Position numbers and translations under genes: made by a program | Shown here: one piece after another, positions 51,674 through 60,596 of the stretch | Layout of the letters: each line of letters begins with the position of its first letter | Position numbering within the stretch: the first letter of the stretch is position 1 | Source of the DNA: Oscillospiraceae bacterium | Lineage (GTDB): Bacteria; Bacillota; Clostridia; Oscillospirales; Oscillospiraceae | Reading direction: 5' to 3' | Assembly (NCBI GenBank): GCA_017458065.1 | Contig: JAFTGD010000003.1 | Coordinates: forward strand, 1-64,000 | DNA: 64,000 nt | The notes under the pieces: generated by a model | Seen by the model: the letters and a program-made list of their open reading frames with translations, nothing else | The model's database searches: none | Told to the model about the DNA's origin: nothing

Positions 51674-53197
51674 TCAAACGCTCTCAAAGTCCTTGACGAT
51701 CTTTTGGTCGGGAGCGGGCGTGCAGAGCGAGACGACCACGATAAAGACACAGGAGACGATGAAAGCGGGCAGCAGCTCGTAGATGTTCCAGGCGCCGCCG
51801 AGAGGACGCACCAGATACTTCCACAGGAAGATCGTCGCGCCGCCGGAGACCATGCCGGCGATGGCGCCGTACTTGTTGCAGCGCTTCCAGAACAGGGAGA
51901 AGAGCATCAGCGGGCCGAAGGCGGCGCCGAAGCCGGCCCAGGCGAAGGAGACGATGCCGAAGACCGAGCTGTTGGGGTCGCGGGCAAAGAACGCGGCGAT
52001 GATGGCGATGACCAGCACCGCGATGCGGGCGATCCGGATCTCCTGCCGGTTTTCAAGCTCGCGGTGGAACACGCCCCGGATGATGTTGTGGCTGACGCCG
52101 GAGGCCGCTGCCAGCAGCTGCGCATCGGAGGTGGACATCGTGGAGGAGAGGATGCCCGCCAGCACCACGCCGGCCAGCAGGGCGGGCAGCACGCCGTAGG
52201 TGCTCATCAGGGCCGAGATGCGTACCAGAATGGCTTCGGCCGCGGAGTTGCTCTCAAACGGGGCGATGACGCCCTTGCTGCTCATGGCGAAACCGACAAG
52301 GCCGACGATGATGGCGACGCTCATCGAGATGACCACCCAGATGGAGCCGATGCGGCGGGAGATCTTAAGCTTTTCGCCGTCGTTGATGGCCATGAAGTGG
52401 TTCAGGATATGGGGCATGCCGAAGTAGCCGAGGCCCCAGGCCATGGTGGAGACAATGGTGATGAAGCCGTACTTGCCGGGCTCGGCGCTCTGGATGGTGG
52501 TGTTGGCAAAGAGGCTGAGGTAGCCGGGCACCGACTTCGCGTTCTCGACCACGGCGTCCCAGCCGCCGGCGGAGCGGATGCCGAAGAAGAGGATCACAAA
52601 CAGCGCGACCGTCATCACGATGGACTGGATCAGGCTGGTGATCGAGGCGGCGAGGAAGCCGCCCATGGCGCAGTAGCCGACGATGACAGCGGCGGAGATG
52701 AGCATGGCCGCCATGTAGCTCATATTGGGAAAGAGGTTGGTGAAGAGCTTGCCGCAGGCGGCGAAGCCCGAGGCGGTGTAAGGCACAAAGAAGATGATGA
52801 TGACCAGCGCCGCGATGCCTTCAATCAGGCCGCTGCTGTCGCCGTAGCGGTGGGAGAAGAAGTCGGGGATGGTGATGGCGCCCAGCTTCTGGGAATAGGT
52901 GCGCAGGCGCTTCGCGACGATCAGCCAGTTCAGATAGGTACCGAGCGCAAGGCCGACGACCGTCCAGGTCGCGTCGGCGAGACCGCAGAAGTAGGCGAGA
53001 CCCGGCACGCCCATCAGCAGCCAGCTGCTCATGTCCGAGGCCTCGGTGCTCATTGCGACCACCACCGGGCCCAGCTTACGGCCGCCCAGATAGAAGTCGC
53101 TGGAGGTCTTGTTGCGCTTGGAATAGGCGGCGCCGATCGCCAGCATACCGATCAGGTACACGGCGATGGCGATGATAATCATAACGTTAGAACTCAT
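51674..53197 (-). CDS. putP: Sodium/proline symporter
   Basis: A 507-residue protein of the sodium:solute symporter family with about 13 helices. It starts VMIIIAIAVYLIGMLAIG and has the PutP signature KTSSDFYLGGRKLGP, the Na+-site region ASDMSSWLLMGVPG and the family stretch GYFGMPHILNHFMAI, ending with SSTMSTSDAQLLAAAS. Length and motifs match PutP well. Imports proline with Na+. The LysR gene is divergent and may control it. Confidence 0.94.
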   Translation of the reverse strand: MSSNVMIIIAIAVYLIGMLAIGAAYSKRNKTSSDFYLGGRKLGPVVVAMSTEASDMSSWLLMGVPGLAYFCGLADATWTVVGLALGTYLNWLIVAKRLRTYSQKLGAITIPDFFSHRYGDSSGLIEGIAALVIIIFFVPYTASGFAACGKLFTNLFPNMSYMAAMLISAAVIVGYCAMGGFLAASITSLIQSIVMTVALFVILFFGIRSAGGWDAVVENAKSVPGYLSLFANTTIQSAEPGKYGFITIVSTMAWGLGYFGMPHILNHFMAINDGEKLKISRRIGSIWVVISMSVAIIVGLVGFAMSSKGVIAPFESNSAAEAILVRISALMSTYGVLPALLAGVVLAGILSSTMSTSDAQLLAAASGVSHNIIRGVFHRELENRQEIRIARIAVLVIAIIAAFFARDPNSSVFGIVSFAWAGFGAAFGPLMLFSLFWKRCNKYGAIAGMVSGGATIFLWKYLVRPLGGAWNIYELLPAFIVSCVFIVVVSLCTPAPDQKIVKDFESV

Positions 53198-53279
53198 GGT
53201 TTTGCCCTCTTTTCAATCGGATGCTTTGCATTATAACGAAAAGAAGCTTTTCTTCAACCGCCTTTTTTCTCAAAACCGC

Positions 53280-53353
53280 TTGCAAATTCAAAAAATGATT
53301 CCTATAATAGAAAAAAGATAATTAAATTCATTTTTGCATGAAATATTTTCATG
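53280..53353 (+). promoter_or_regulatory. lysR promoter and dyad
   Basis: TTGCAA (53280-53285), a 17-base spacer and TATAAT (53303-53308). Between it and the lysR start lies a near-perfect dyad CATGAAATATTTTCATG (53337-53353), a plausible LysR binding site for self-control or for the divergent putP. Confidence 0.6.
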
Positions 53354-53373
53354 TAAATCGCAGGAGGGAACTC

Positions 53374-54261
53374 ATGGCACTGGACAGATACCAGACACTG
53401 ATGACCGTGGTCGATACCGGCAGTCTTACGCGGGCGGCCGAGCAGCTCGGCTGCACCCAGTCAGCGGTCAGCCACTGCCTCGATACGCTGGAAAAGGAGC
53501 TTGGCTTCACCGTTCTGCGGCGCAGCCGCGCGGGGGTCCAGCTCACGGGGGAAGGAGAACGGCTGCTGCCCGCGGTGCGCAGTCTTCTCGGCGCGGCGGA
53601 GCAGCTGCGACAGACGGCCTCCTCCATCCGGGGCCTGGAGTCCGGCACGGTGCGCATCGGGGCCTTCACGTCGGTCGCCGTACACTGGCTGCCGCCGGTG
53701 CTGAAGGAGTTCCAGCGGGACTATCCCAGGGTGGACTTCCGTCTCTTTAACGGCGACTATCACGATGTGGAGCAGTGGCTCACCGACGGCAGCGTGGACG
53801 TGGGCTTTGTCGCCCTGCCCTGTCCGGTCGACTGCGAGTGCATCCCCCTGATGGAGGACCGGCTTCTGGCCATCCTGCCGAAGCACAGCCGCTTTGAGAA
53901 CTATCCCAAGTTCCCCCTCATCGAGTGTGAGACCGAGCCGTTTATCAGCCTGCTGGAGAGCTCGGACCACGACGCGCGCCGCGCGCTGGAGGCGGCGGGC
54001 GTCAAACCCAACGTCCGCTTCTATACCAAGGACGACTACGCGGTCATCGCCATGGTGGAGCAGGGACTGGGCGTCAGCATCATGCCGGAGCTGCTGCTCA
54101 AAGGCAGACAGTACGACCTGCAGATCCTGCCCCTGATCCCAGAGGCAAAGCGCACCATCGGCCTTGCCACTGCGGCGGGCGACAAGGCCGGGCCCGCGAC
54201 AAGGCGCTTTTCCGACTATATCGTCCGTTACGTCACCGAGCAGGCCAGACGGGCAGAATAA
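53374..54261 (+). CDS. LysR family transcriptional regulator
   Basis: A 295-residue LysR-type regulator. Winged helix at 1-60 (YQTLMTVVDTGSLTRAAEQLGCTQSAVSHCLDTL broken into the usual helices, then LRRSRAGVQLTGEGE). The periplasmic-binding-like effector domain begins near residue 90 (SGTVRIGAFTSVAVHWLP) with YAVIAMVEQGLGVSIMPELL toward the end. The start is ATG 53374 behind AGGAGGG, not the in-frame ATG at 53338 inside the dyad. Divergent from putP, so proline uptake or a neighbouring function is the likely target. Confidence 0.9.
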   Translation: MALDRYQTLMTVVDTGSLTRAAEQLGCTQSAVSHCLDTLEKELGFTVLRRSRAGVQLTGEGERLLPAVRSLLGAAEQLRQTASSIRGLESGTVRIGAFTSVAVHWLPPVLKEFQRDYPRVDFRLFNGDYHDVEQWLTDGSVDVGFVALPCPVDCECIPLMEDRLLAILPKHSRFENYPKFPLIECETEPFISLLESSDHDARRALEAAGVKPNVRFYTKDDYAVIAMVEQGLGVSIMPELLLKGRQYDLQILPLIPEAKRTIGLATAAGDKAGPATRRFSDYIVRYVTEQARRAE

Positions 54262-54269
54262 CAGGCGGC

Positions 54270-54287
54270 GGTCACAAAAAGGTCACA
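54270..54287 (-). promoter_or_regulatory. SARP-type direct repeat upstream of the LytS-like kinase
   Basis: Two perfect heptamers GGTCACA begin at 54270 and 54281 (TGTGACC on the minus strand), 11 bases apart with AAAA between them. The same structure precedes the double-glycine peptide gene (58268-58285). Confidence 0.65.
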
Positions 54288-54397
54288 GAGTTTCGGACCT
54301 GTTTTGACTTGCATTTTTCAAAAGGAAAGCATAACATGATAGCGGCGGAGCAGGGGGCGGAGACCGTGTTCCGCATGCCGCGGAGGAGAGGAGAGCC

Positions 54398-56191
54398 ATG
54401 ACAAAGCAAAGGACAAAGGATATGCTTTTTGCAGTCCTGATGGGCTGCATCTGTGCAGGCTTTCTGGCTGTACTGCTGCTGAGCGGGTTGCGGGATCCCC
54501 GGGATTGGCCGAAAAGGGATGCGGCGTACACCGAGCTTACAGACTTCCGTCCGGAGGTCCGGAAGACGGAGGCGTATGCCGGAGCGGAAAAGCGCTATAC
54601 GACGGTGCTTCCCGAGGTGGAGACGGAAAAAGAAAACCTGTTTGTCTATTTTGTTCACGCCTATGCGCAGGTGAGTCTGGACGGAGAAGTCCTGGCTGTC
54701 ACAAATGAAGACCAGGGGCAGAGACTGGGTCACTCGCCGGGCTGCTACTGGCTTGTCGTCCCGCTGGCAGCCGCCGACAGCGGAAAAGAGCTTGAGATCG
54801 TCTCCATCCCGATCTATACCGCGGTAGAGAACCGAAATCCGCGGGTTTTTCTGGGACGATGGAATTCCGTGTTGATCGCCCTGGCGCACGAATGCCTGTG
54901 GGAGCTCATCCTGAGCATTATCTGCATGGTGTCCGGCCTGCTGGTTCTGACCTTCTCCCTGCTGCTGCACAGCAGTCGGCAGGAACGGATGCAGATGCTG
55001 TATCTGGGCGTCTTCACGCTGTCGGTAGGGCTGTGGCGCCTGAGCGATCTGCAGATTACCCCGATGGTATTGCCCCGTTTTACGGTTTTATTGTACGTCC
55101 TTGCCTTTCTCAGCACGCTGCTGTGCCCGGTGTTTTTCTGCCGCTTCCTGTACTGGCGTCATATGGGGAACCGGGAGGGCGTATACGGCTGGCTGAGCAT
55201 CCTGCTGGCGGCGGAGAGCCTGGCGCTGATCGTGCTGCAGCTTCTGGGGCTGGTCGAGCTGAGAGCGGTGTTGAGCGTACCGCTCCTGGCGATCCTGATG
55301 GTCGGCGCGGTGATTGCCGTCCACTCCGTCCGGAACCTGAGCAGAGGGTCGTATAACCGGATGTTTATCCTCGACAACTGCATGTATCTTGCCTTTGTTC
55401 TGGCCGTCCTTTTTGATCTGCTGCGTTTTCTGACGGTGGGCAATTCGCGCTTCCTGACGGGGTTTCTCACGGTCACGGTGCTGCATCTGCTGGCGATGGG
55501 GATGAGCATCCTCCGCCAGGCGGCCGAACGCCAGAGACGGGCGGGCGAGCTGGAAGCGGAGCTGGCCAAGGAACATACCAGGCTGATGCTGAGCCAGATC
55601 CAGCCGCATTTTCTGTACAACGCGCTGAGCGTGATCCGGGAGCTCTGCCACCGCGACCCGGAGAAGGCGGAGAAGGCGACAGTCCGGTTTGCCGATTATC
55701 TGCGGCAGAACATGGACTCCCTCCTGATGGAAGCGCCCGTTCCCTTCCGGGAAGAGCTCCGGCATACCCAAAACTATGCGGAGCTTGAGCAGCTGCGCTT
55801 CCAGGAGCGGCTGCAGATGGAATATGACATCCCGATTCAGGAGTTCAGCCTGCCCGCGCTGACGCTGCAGCCGATCGTTGAGAACGCAGTCAAATACACC
55901 ATGCGCGCACAGGTTGACGGAAGGATCGTCATCCGGACACGGGAGACCGAAACCGCGTTCCTGATCCGGGTGGAGGACAACGGTCCCGGCTTTGATCCGG
56001 AAGCGGTCCCCGAAGACGGCAAAAGCCATGTGGGCATCCGCAACGTCCGGAACAGGCTGAGCCAGATGTGCGGCGGACAGCTGTATATCGAATCCGTGAT
56101 CGGGGAGGGGACAACCGCGGTTATTGAGATCCCCAAGACCCCGGAGACGACGAACCGTGCCGGGGAAGAACAGAAAAAGGAGAGGGTTTGA
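54398..56191 (+). CDS. LytS-type sensor histidine kinase with 7TM region
   Basis: A 597-residue membrane kinase. N-terminal helix (about 10-30), an extracellular domain to about residue 160, then seven hydrophobic helices (about 165-385), similar in layout to 7TMR-DISM sensors. The cytoplasmic part is of the His_kinase/LytS type: SQIQPHFLYNALSVIREL with the phospho-acceptor H404, then LQPIVENAVKY and VEDNGPGFDPE, with VGIRNVRNRL. It is followed after three bases by its response regulator. The ligand may be the peptide encoded opposite (inference). Shine-Dalgarno AGGAGAGGAG. Confidence 0.9.
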   Translation: MTKQRTKDMLFAVLMGCICAGFLAVLLLSGLRDPRDWPKRDAAYTELTDFRPEVRKTEAYAGAEKRYTTVLPEVETEKENLFVYFVHAYAQVSLDGEVLAVTNEDQGQRLGHSPGCYWLVVPLAAADSGKELEIVSIPIYTAVENRNPRVFLGRWNSVLIALAHECLWELILSIICMVSGLLVLTFSLLLHSSRQERMQMLYLGVFTLSVGLWRLSDLQITPMVLPRFTVLLYVLAFLSTLLCPVFFCRFLYWRHMGNREGVYGWLSILLAAESLALIVLQLLGLVELRAVLSVPLLAILMVGAVIAVHSVRNLSRGSYNRMFILDNCMYLAFVLAVLFDLLRFLTVGNSRFLTGFLTVTVLHLLAMGMSILRQAAERQRRAGELEAELAKEHTRLMLSQIQPHFLYNALSVIRELCHRDPEKAEKATVRFADYLRQNMDSLLMEAPVPFREELRHTQNYAELEQLRFQERLQMEYDIPIQEFSLPALTLQPIVENAVKYTMRAQVDGRIVIRTRETETAFLIRVEDNGPGFDPEAVPEDGKSHVGIRNVRNRLSQMCGGQLYIESVIGEGTTAVIEIPKTPETTNRAGEEQKKERV

Positions 56192-56194
56192 AGA

Positions 56195-56986
56195 ATGCGG
56201 ATCATCGTTGTGGACGATGAAGAGCTGGTGCTCGAAGGAGAGATCAGACTGATCCGGGAATGTGCGCCGGAGGCAACCGTGAGAGGCTTCCGGAGTCCGC
56301 AGAATGCGCTGGACTATCTGAAGACCTGCGCGGCGGACGTCGCGTTTGTGGATTTTGAGATGCCGCAGTGCCACGGGCTGGTGCTGGCTAAACAGATGAA
56401 AGCCCTCTGCCCGCAGATCAACATCATCTTTGCCACGGCGTATCGGGATTATTATGCCGACGCCATCAACCTGCGCGCCTCCGGCTATCTGCTCAAGCCC
56501 CTGCACGAAGAACGGATCAAAGAGGAGCTGGACAATCTCCGCTATCCGGTGGAGACGGGCAAGCGAGGACTCTATGCGCGCGCCTTCGGCAATTTTGAGG
56601 TGTTCTATAACGGCCAGCCGATGATGTTCCGCTATCACAAGACCAAGGAACTTCTGGCGTATCTGATCGACCGGAGAGGCGCGCTTGTCAGCCGGGATGA
56701 ACTGGTCACGGCGCTGTGGGGTGGTGAGCATGAGCACAGCAGCTACTTCAAGCAGCTGCAGAAGGACCTCAGGGACACCTTCGCAGGGTTTGACTGCGCC
56801 GATCTGCTGATCAAACAGAAGGGAGCCATCGGTGTGCTGGCCGGCAAGATCGCCTGCGACTACTACGACTGGCTCGAGGGCCTGCCGGAAGGGCTGAACG
56901 CCTATCACGGAGAATATATGCGGCAGTACTCCTGGGCCGAATCGACCAGGCTCAGCCTGGAAGGAGACAGTCACATTTGGGAATAG
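56195..56986 (+). CDS. Response regulator with SARP-like output domain (1)
   Basis: A 263-residue regulator. The receiver has IIVVDDEELVLEG, phospho-acceptor D53 in VAFVDFEMPQCHG and the lysine in GYLLKPLHEE. Residues from about 128 form an OmpR/SARP-type winged helix (YARAFGNFEVFYNGQPMMF, then KTKELLAYLIDRRGALVSRDEL, ALWGG), followed by a short helical tail (YYDWLEGLPEGLNAYHGEYM) resembling the start of a BTAD domain. SARP proteins bind 11-base-period direct repeats, and one lies upstream of this operon. Paralog of the 57143-57958 regulator. Confidence 0.88.
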   Translation: MRIIVVDDEELVLEGEIRLIRECAPEATVRGFRSPQNALDYLKTCAADVAFVDFEMPQCHGLVLAKQMKALCPQINIIFATAYRDYYADAINLRASGYLLKPLHEERIKEELDNLRYPVETGKRGLYARAFGNFEVFYNGQPMMFRYHKTKELLAYLIDRRGALVSRDELVTALWGGEHEHSSYFKQLQKDLRDTFAGFDCADLLIKQKGAIGVLAGKIACDYYDWLEGLPEGLNAYHGEYMRQYSWAESTRLSLEGDSHIWE

Positions 56987-57011
56987 GAGACGGCTCCTGT
57001 CTCAAGACAGA

Positions 57012-57063
57012 AAGACAGAAAGAACAGGGCGTTATGGCGACGGCCTGTCCTTTCTGTCTTTTG
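57012..57063 (+). terminator. Terminator of the kinase-regulator operon
   Basis: A long stem (AAGACAGAAAGA…ACAGG / CCTGT…CCTTTCTGTCTT) followed by TTTG, 25 bases past the stop. Confidence 0.85.
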
Positions 57064-57142
57064 TTCGTACTCATGCGGGATACGGTGACAGCCTGTATCG
57101 GCGCGGCATGATCCCCGCGGCGTACGGATCAAAACAGAGCCA

Positions 57143-57958
57143 TCACACAGTTCTGTTATTGACCCTGTCCAGGTAGGCTTCCGTGAGACTTGCCCAGGAA
57201 TAGGAACTCATGTATTCCCCCCGATAGGCGTTGACCGCTTCGGGATCACCTTCAAAAAAGCGGTACATATCACAATCGAACCTCTCCGGAATGACGCGCA
57301 AAATGCCTTTTTTCAGTTCAAAGATCTCAGCAGCGCCGTATTCCTGCAGAGTGTCCCGCAGCGAGCGGATCACCGTATCCAGCTGCTTCTGTTTGGCGCG
57401 GTCATACTGCGCGTCCTCCCACAGGGCCGAGAAAACCGTCGACCTCGAGACACTGCAGCCCTGTCGGTCAACCAGAAACGCCAGCAGCTCCTTCGCCTTG
57501 GAGCGGGAGAAGAAGACAAGCTGCCCGTCCACATAGAGATCAAATTCTCCGAAGGTACGAACCAGAATATGCGGACCGGCCTTTTTCAGCCCCATCCGGT
57601 CCCGGATGTCGGCGACGTAATCGATCTCTTCCGCCAGCCGCTCGGCGCTGACCGGCTTAAGAAGATATCCGGAGGCACGGACGGCAAAGGCGTCAACGGC
57701 GTACTGCGAGTAGCCGGGCAGGAAGATGACGGATAAATCCGGATGCAGTTCCTTGATCCGGGCAGCCAGCATGATGCCGTCCATACCCCGCAGGCAGATG
57801 TCCAGCAGGGCAATGTCCGCCGTATTGGTTTTGAGCCAGGCCAGCGCGGCTTCCGCGTCTTCAAAGCCGGTCACTTCGGGTTTTTGGGGCAGCCCGCGGC
57901 ACAGACGAACCGTTGAGTCCAGCACAAGCGGTTCATCATCTACACAGATGATCGTCAT
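57143..57958 (-). CDS. Response regulator with SARP-like output domain (2)
   Basis: A 271-residue paralog of the 56195-56986 regulator with the same layout. Receiver: IICVDDEPLVLDS, D53 in IALLDICLRGMDG, lysine in GYLLKPVSAE. Output: VRTFGEFDLYVDGQLVFF, SKAKELLAFLVDRQGCSVSRSTV, SALWED, then RFFEGDPEAVNAYRGEYM. It has no kinase beside it on its own strand and may use the LytS-type kinase encoded convergently. The Shine-Dalgarno AAGGAGG is clear. It lies 63 bases after the double-glycine peptide gene and is probably cotranscribed with it. Confidence 0.87.
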   Translation of the reverse strand: MTIICVDDEPLVLDSTVRLCRGLPQKPEVTGFEDAEAALAWLKTNTADIALLDICLRGMDGIMLAARIKELHPDLSVIFLPGYSQYAVDAFAVRASGYLLKPVSAERLAEEIDYVADIRDRMGLKKAGPHILVRTFGEFDLYVDGQLVFFSRSKAKELLAFLVDRQGCSVSRSTVFSALWEDAQYDRAKQKQLDTVIRSLRDTLQEYGAAEIFELKKGILRVIPERFDCDMYRFFEGDPEAVNAYRGEYMSSYSWASLTEAYLDRVNNRTV

Positions 57959-58021
57959 GGTCTACAGCCTCCTTGATGCAGCAGCTCTGTTACAGCGGTA
58001 TCTTCACGCATTCCGCCTCAG

Positions 58022-58216
58022 CTATCTTTTATACCAGTACTCCGTTTTGCAGCAGGTGCAGCGGCGGTGCTCCACTCCGCCTGCCTCCATCAGGATCAGA
58101 ATGTATGCCACGCTGTGGCATTTCGGGCAGCGGTTTTCGTACTGAATGGTGACGCCTCCGGCTGCTTTTTCCAGTTCTTCGTCTTCCAGCGCTTTGGTGT
58201 TCAGGGTTTCATTCAT
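58022..58216 (-). CDS. Double-glycine leader, cysteine-rich small peptide
   Basis: A 64-residue product. Residues 1-21 look like a bacteriocin/RiPP-type double-glycine leader (NTKALEDEELEKAAGG, with the acidic ELEKAAGG ending). The remainder (43 residues) has five cysteines: CPKC (30, 33) and CTCC (53, 55, 56), spaced like a zinc ribbon or a disulfide-rich peptide. No C39-peptidase exporter or modifying enzyme is in the window. The start is ATG 58216 with AAGGAGCG upstream. It lies between the cyclase module and a SARP-like regulator and has its own direct-repeat control site. Confidence 0.72.
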   Translation of the reverse strand: MNETLNTKALEDEELEKAAGGVTIQYENRCPKCHSVAYILILMEAGGVEHRRCTCCKTEYWYKR

Positions 58217-58251
58217 GATAGATCGCTCCTTCTGTATGAATCTTGTCAATG

Positions 58252-58285
58252 ATAATAGCACGGCGTTTGTCACAAAACGGTCACA
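58252..58285 (-). promoter_or_regulatory. SARP-type direct repeat and -10 of the peptide gene
   Basis: On the minus strand TGTGACC (58285-58279), four bases, then TGTGACA (58274-58268), starting 11 bases apart. A -10 TATTAT (58257-58252) follows after 10 bases and no -35 consensus is present. This is the arrangement of activator-dependent SARP promoters, and it matches the site at 54270-54287. Confidence 0.65.
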
Positions 58286-58306
58286 CCGGCAGGCCCGTGC
58301 GGTTTT

Positions 58307-59110
58307 TCACGCGGCGATCACAATGACCTGGCCTTCTCTCGCATAAGAGGCCCTGTCGGACAGCAGCTTTTCGCCGCGCGTACGGAGGACGGAGTCCGTG
58401 CTCTTTGGATCATGATGGATCAGCAGCAGACGGCGGATGCCGGCAGCCTCCATCAGCTCCAGGCCTTTTTCGGCGGTGGAGTGACCGTAGCCCTTCTTCC
58501 GCTCATATTCCGCTGCGTCAAACTGCGCGTCATACAGCAGCAGGTCCGCACCTTGGCAGAAAGCGGTGAGCTCCGGGTCAAAGGCCCCGTGTTCATAGTC
58601 AGACGCGTAGACAAGGGACCTGCCGGCACAGCTCAGCTTAAAAACCATGCAGCCTCCCGGATGACGCCCCGGTATGGCCTCTATCTGCAGTTCTCCGACC
58701 GCAAAACGCCCCGGTAAAGGCCGTATCTGCAGCGCAGCTCCCAGCTCATCCAATTTCACCGGCCAGAGCGGCGGCGAATAGACTCGCTCCAGCTGGCTCA
58801 CGGCGGCATTTTTGTCCTCACAAAACGGCACATACAGACTGACAGGCTGGTCCTTCTGTGACAGCAGGGGAGACATGCCGAGGCCGATCACGTGATCCAG
58901 ATGCAGATGGCTCAGCAAAATCACAGGCGGTCTGGCATAGGTCTCCGGTGCGGAGAGCAGACCGCTTCCCGCGTCCAGAAACACCGTCTCGTCTCCTGCC
59001 CGGACCATATAGCAGGAGGTGCTGCCTCCAAACTCGCTGTATTCCGCCCCCCCTACGGCGATGGAGCCGCGGGAGCCCAGAACAGTCAGCTCAAATCTGC
59101 TTGTATGCAT
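58307..59110 (-). CDS. MBL-fold hydrolase, possible cyclic-nucleotide phosphodiesterase
   Basis: A 267-residue metallo-beta-lactamase-fold protein. It begins FELTVLGSRGSIAVGGAEYSEFGGSTSC and has the zinc motif LSHLHLDHVIGLGM, a histidine in IPGRHPGGCMVFKL, the aspartate in YASDYEHGA and the final LIHHDP. The GSRGS start with the GG-S-T-S loop occurs in MBL proteins found next to class III cyclases; a phosphodiesterase role is inferred from that context. Start ATG 59110 (AAGGAG upstream) overlaps the cyclase end by 20 bases, indicating cotranslation. Confidence 0.8.
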   Translation of the reverse strand: MHTSRFELTVLGSRGSIAVGGAEYSEFGGSTSCYMVRAGDETVFLDAGSGLLSAPETYARPPVILLSHLHLDHVIGLGMSPLLSQKDQPVSLYVPFCEDKNAAVSQLERVYSPPLWPVKLDELGAALQIRPLPGRFAVGELQIEAIPGRHPGGCMVFKLSCAGRSLVYASDYEHGAFDPELTAFCQGADLLLYDAQFDAAEYERKKGYGHSTAEKGLELMEAAGIRRLLLIHHDPKSTDSVLRTRGEKLLSDRASYAREGQVIVIAA

Positions 59111-60569
59111 GCCTGTCTTCTCCTTCATCCGGCTCAATGGAAGCCCGGAAAACCCGCCGGGTCCATGCCTCAAAGCACGGCGGCTTTGCCGTAAAGGCGA
59201 TCCTGTATATGCCCTCGCCGCTTTCGGTCACCTTGGCGTACAGGCTCTCTCCGATGTCAAGGCAGAGGTTTGCGTACGGAGCGAGGGGCTTCTCAGACGT
59301 CAGGTCTGCTCCGCTTTCCGAGACCGCCATGAGCTTGCCCCGGATCCGCTCCGTGCCGATCTGCTTCTCTTCTACGAGAGAGAACAAAACTTCCGCCGGC
59401 TGCGGCAGAGGCCGCAGTTGACCGGCCGTTTCGTTTATGTGCAGGCGATAGGGCGCGCCGATCCCCACGATATCATAGAGCGGGATCTCACCTGAGGCCC
59501 CTTTCGGCGAGACCTGCAGGGCCTTTCGGACTTCCAGCTCTTCTCTGATCGCGGCATGTGTCCCGGGCGAGATCAGGATCTGCCCCGCGGTGGTGTAGCT
59601 TTCGATCCGCCCGGCCAGATTGACCGCCGAGCCGAGCACGCCGTATTTGGTGCGCTTTTCCGAGCCGATGTTGCCGAGGATCATCTCATCCGTGTTGATC
59701 CCGATCCCCATGCCGAGGGAGTCATAACCGTGTTCCGCATTCCACCGGTTGACACGGTCCATGCGCTTTTGCATACCGATGGCCGCCGCGACCGCGTCGG
59801 CGGCGTGAGTCTCTCTCCAGGTGGGCGCGCCGAATACCACCAGCATGCCGTCGCCCATAAACTCGATCAGGGTTCCGCGGTATCGCTCGATCTCGGCATA
59901 CATCTCGCCAAAGTAATGGTTCAGCATCGTGATGAGATCCTGCGCCTGCATGCGCTCCGACAGAGCCGTGAAGCCCCGCAGATCGCTCATCAGCACGGTG
60001 AGCGTCTTTCTCTGCCCGCCCAACTTCCAGCCCTCGGGGGAAGCCAGAATCTCCCGTACCACATCGTCGGAGAGGTATCGGCCGAAGGTCTCCTGCAGAA
60101 GACGGTTGCGAAGCTCCAGCCGGCGATTGAGCTCCTGGATCGTTTCCATGGCGCGGACGGCGTCCCGCATCTCCGTAAGCTCGGTGATGTCGCTGATGAC
60201 AAGGATGACGCCGATCATCTCTCCCTGCTCACGCAGGCAGGAGGAAACAACACGCAGCTGCCGGACGCCCTGCGCCGTGCGATATGGGACGTAACTCTCC
60301 CTGCGAATGCCTTTTTCATACACGGCGTCGAGAACGCACTGGATAAACGCATCGTTCTCTTCATCGTCAAAAAAGGCGCGGGCGAGGGACTTGCCCTCCA
60401 GATCGTTGTTCTCTTTCCCCAGAATGGTCAAAGCAGAGTCGTTGATCAGCTCAATAACGCCGTCAAAGCGGATGGCCATGACGCCCTCTGACATGTCCCG
60501 TATGATGCTGTTGCGGAAGATCTGATCGCGCTGCATCTTATCTGCACTCCATTCAAATCTGGCTTCCAT
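59091..60569 (-). CDS. PAS domain-class III adenylate/guanylate cyclase
   Basis: A 492-residue cytoplasmic signalling enzyme. Residues about 15-130 are a PAS domain (RDMSEGVMAIRFDGVIELIN). A helical linker leads to the cyclase domain (185-350) with both metal aspartates (D196 in LMSDLRGF, D240 in EFMGDGML), the base-contact lysine K308 in RTKYG, and the catalytic N317 and R321 in SAVNLAGR. S314 stands where adenylate cyclases often have Asp, so ATP or GTP preference is not certain. Residues about 390-475 (GKLMAVSESGADL) resemble a PilZ-type barrel. Start 60569 has a weak ribosome site; M12 is an alternative. Confidence 0.88.
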   Translation of the reverse strand: MEARFEWSADKMQRDQIFRNSIIRDMSEGVMAIRFDGVIELINDSALTILGKENNDLEGKSLARAFFDDEENDAFIQCVLDAVYEKGIRRESYVPYRTAQGVRQLRVVSSCLREQGEMIGVILVISDITELTEMRDAVRAMETIQELNRRLELRNRLLQETFGRYLSDDVVREILASPEGWKLGGQRKTLTVLMSDLRGFTALSERMQAQDLITMLNHYFGEMYAEIERYRGTLIEFMGDGMLVVFGAPTWRETHAADAVAAAIGMQKRMDRVNRWNAEHGYDSLGMGIGINTDEMILGNIGSEKRTKYGVLGSAVNLAGRIESYTTAGQILISPGTHAAIREELEVRKALQVSPKGASGEIPLYDIVGIGAPYRLHINETAGQLRPLPQPAEVLFSLVEEKQIGTERIRGKLMAVSESGADLTSEKPLAPYANLCLDIGESLYAKVTESGEGIYRIAFTAKPPCFEAWTRRVFRASIEPDEGEDRHAYKQI

Positions 60570-60596
60570 CCCAATCAGGGACGGAAGCCAACGCCG

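Noticed and set aside
51704-53236. Plus-strand open frame of 510 codons
   Set aside because: Antisense to putP; rich in Gly/Asp/His/Glu with no domain, signal or ribosome site.
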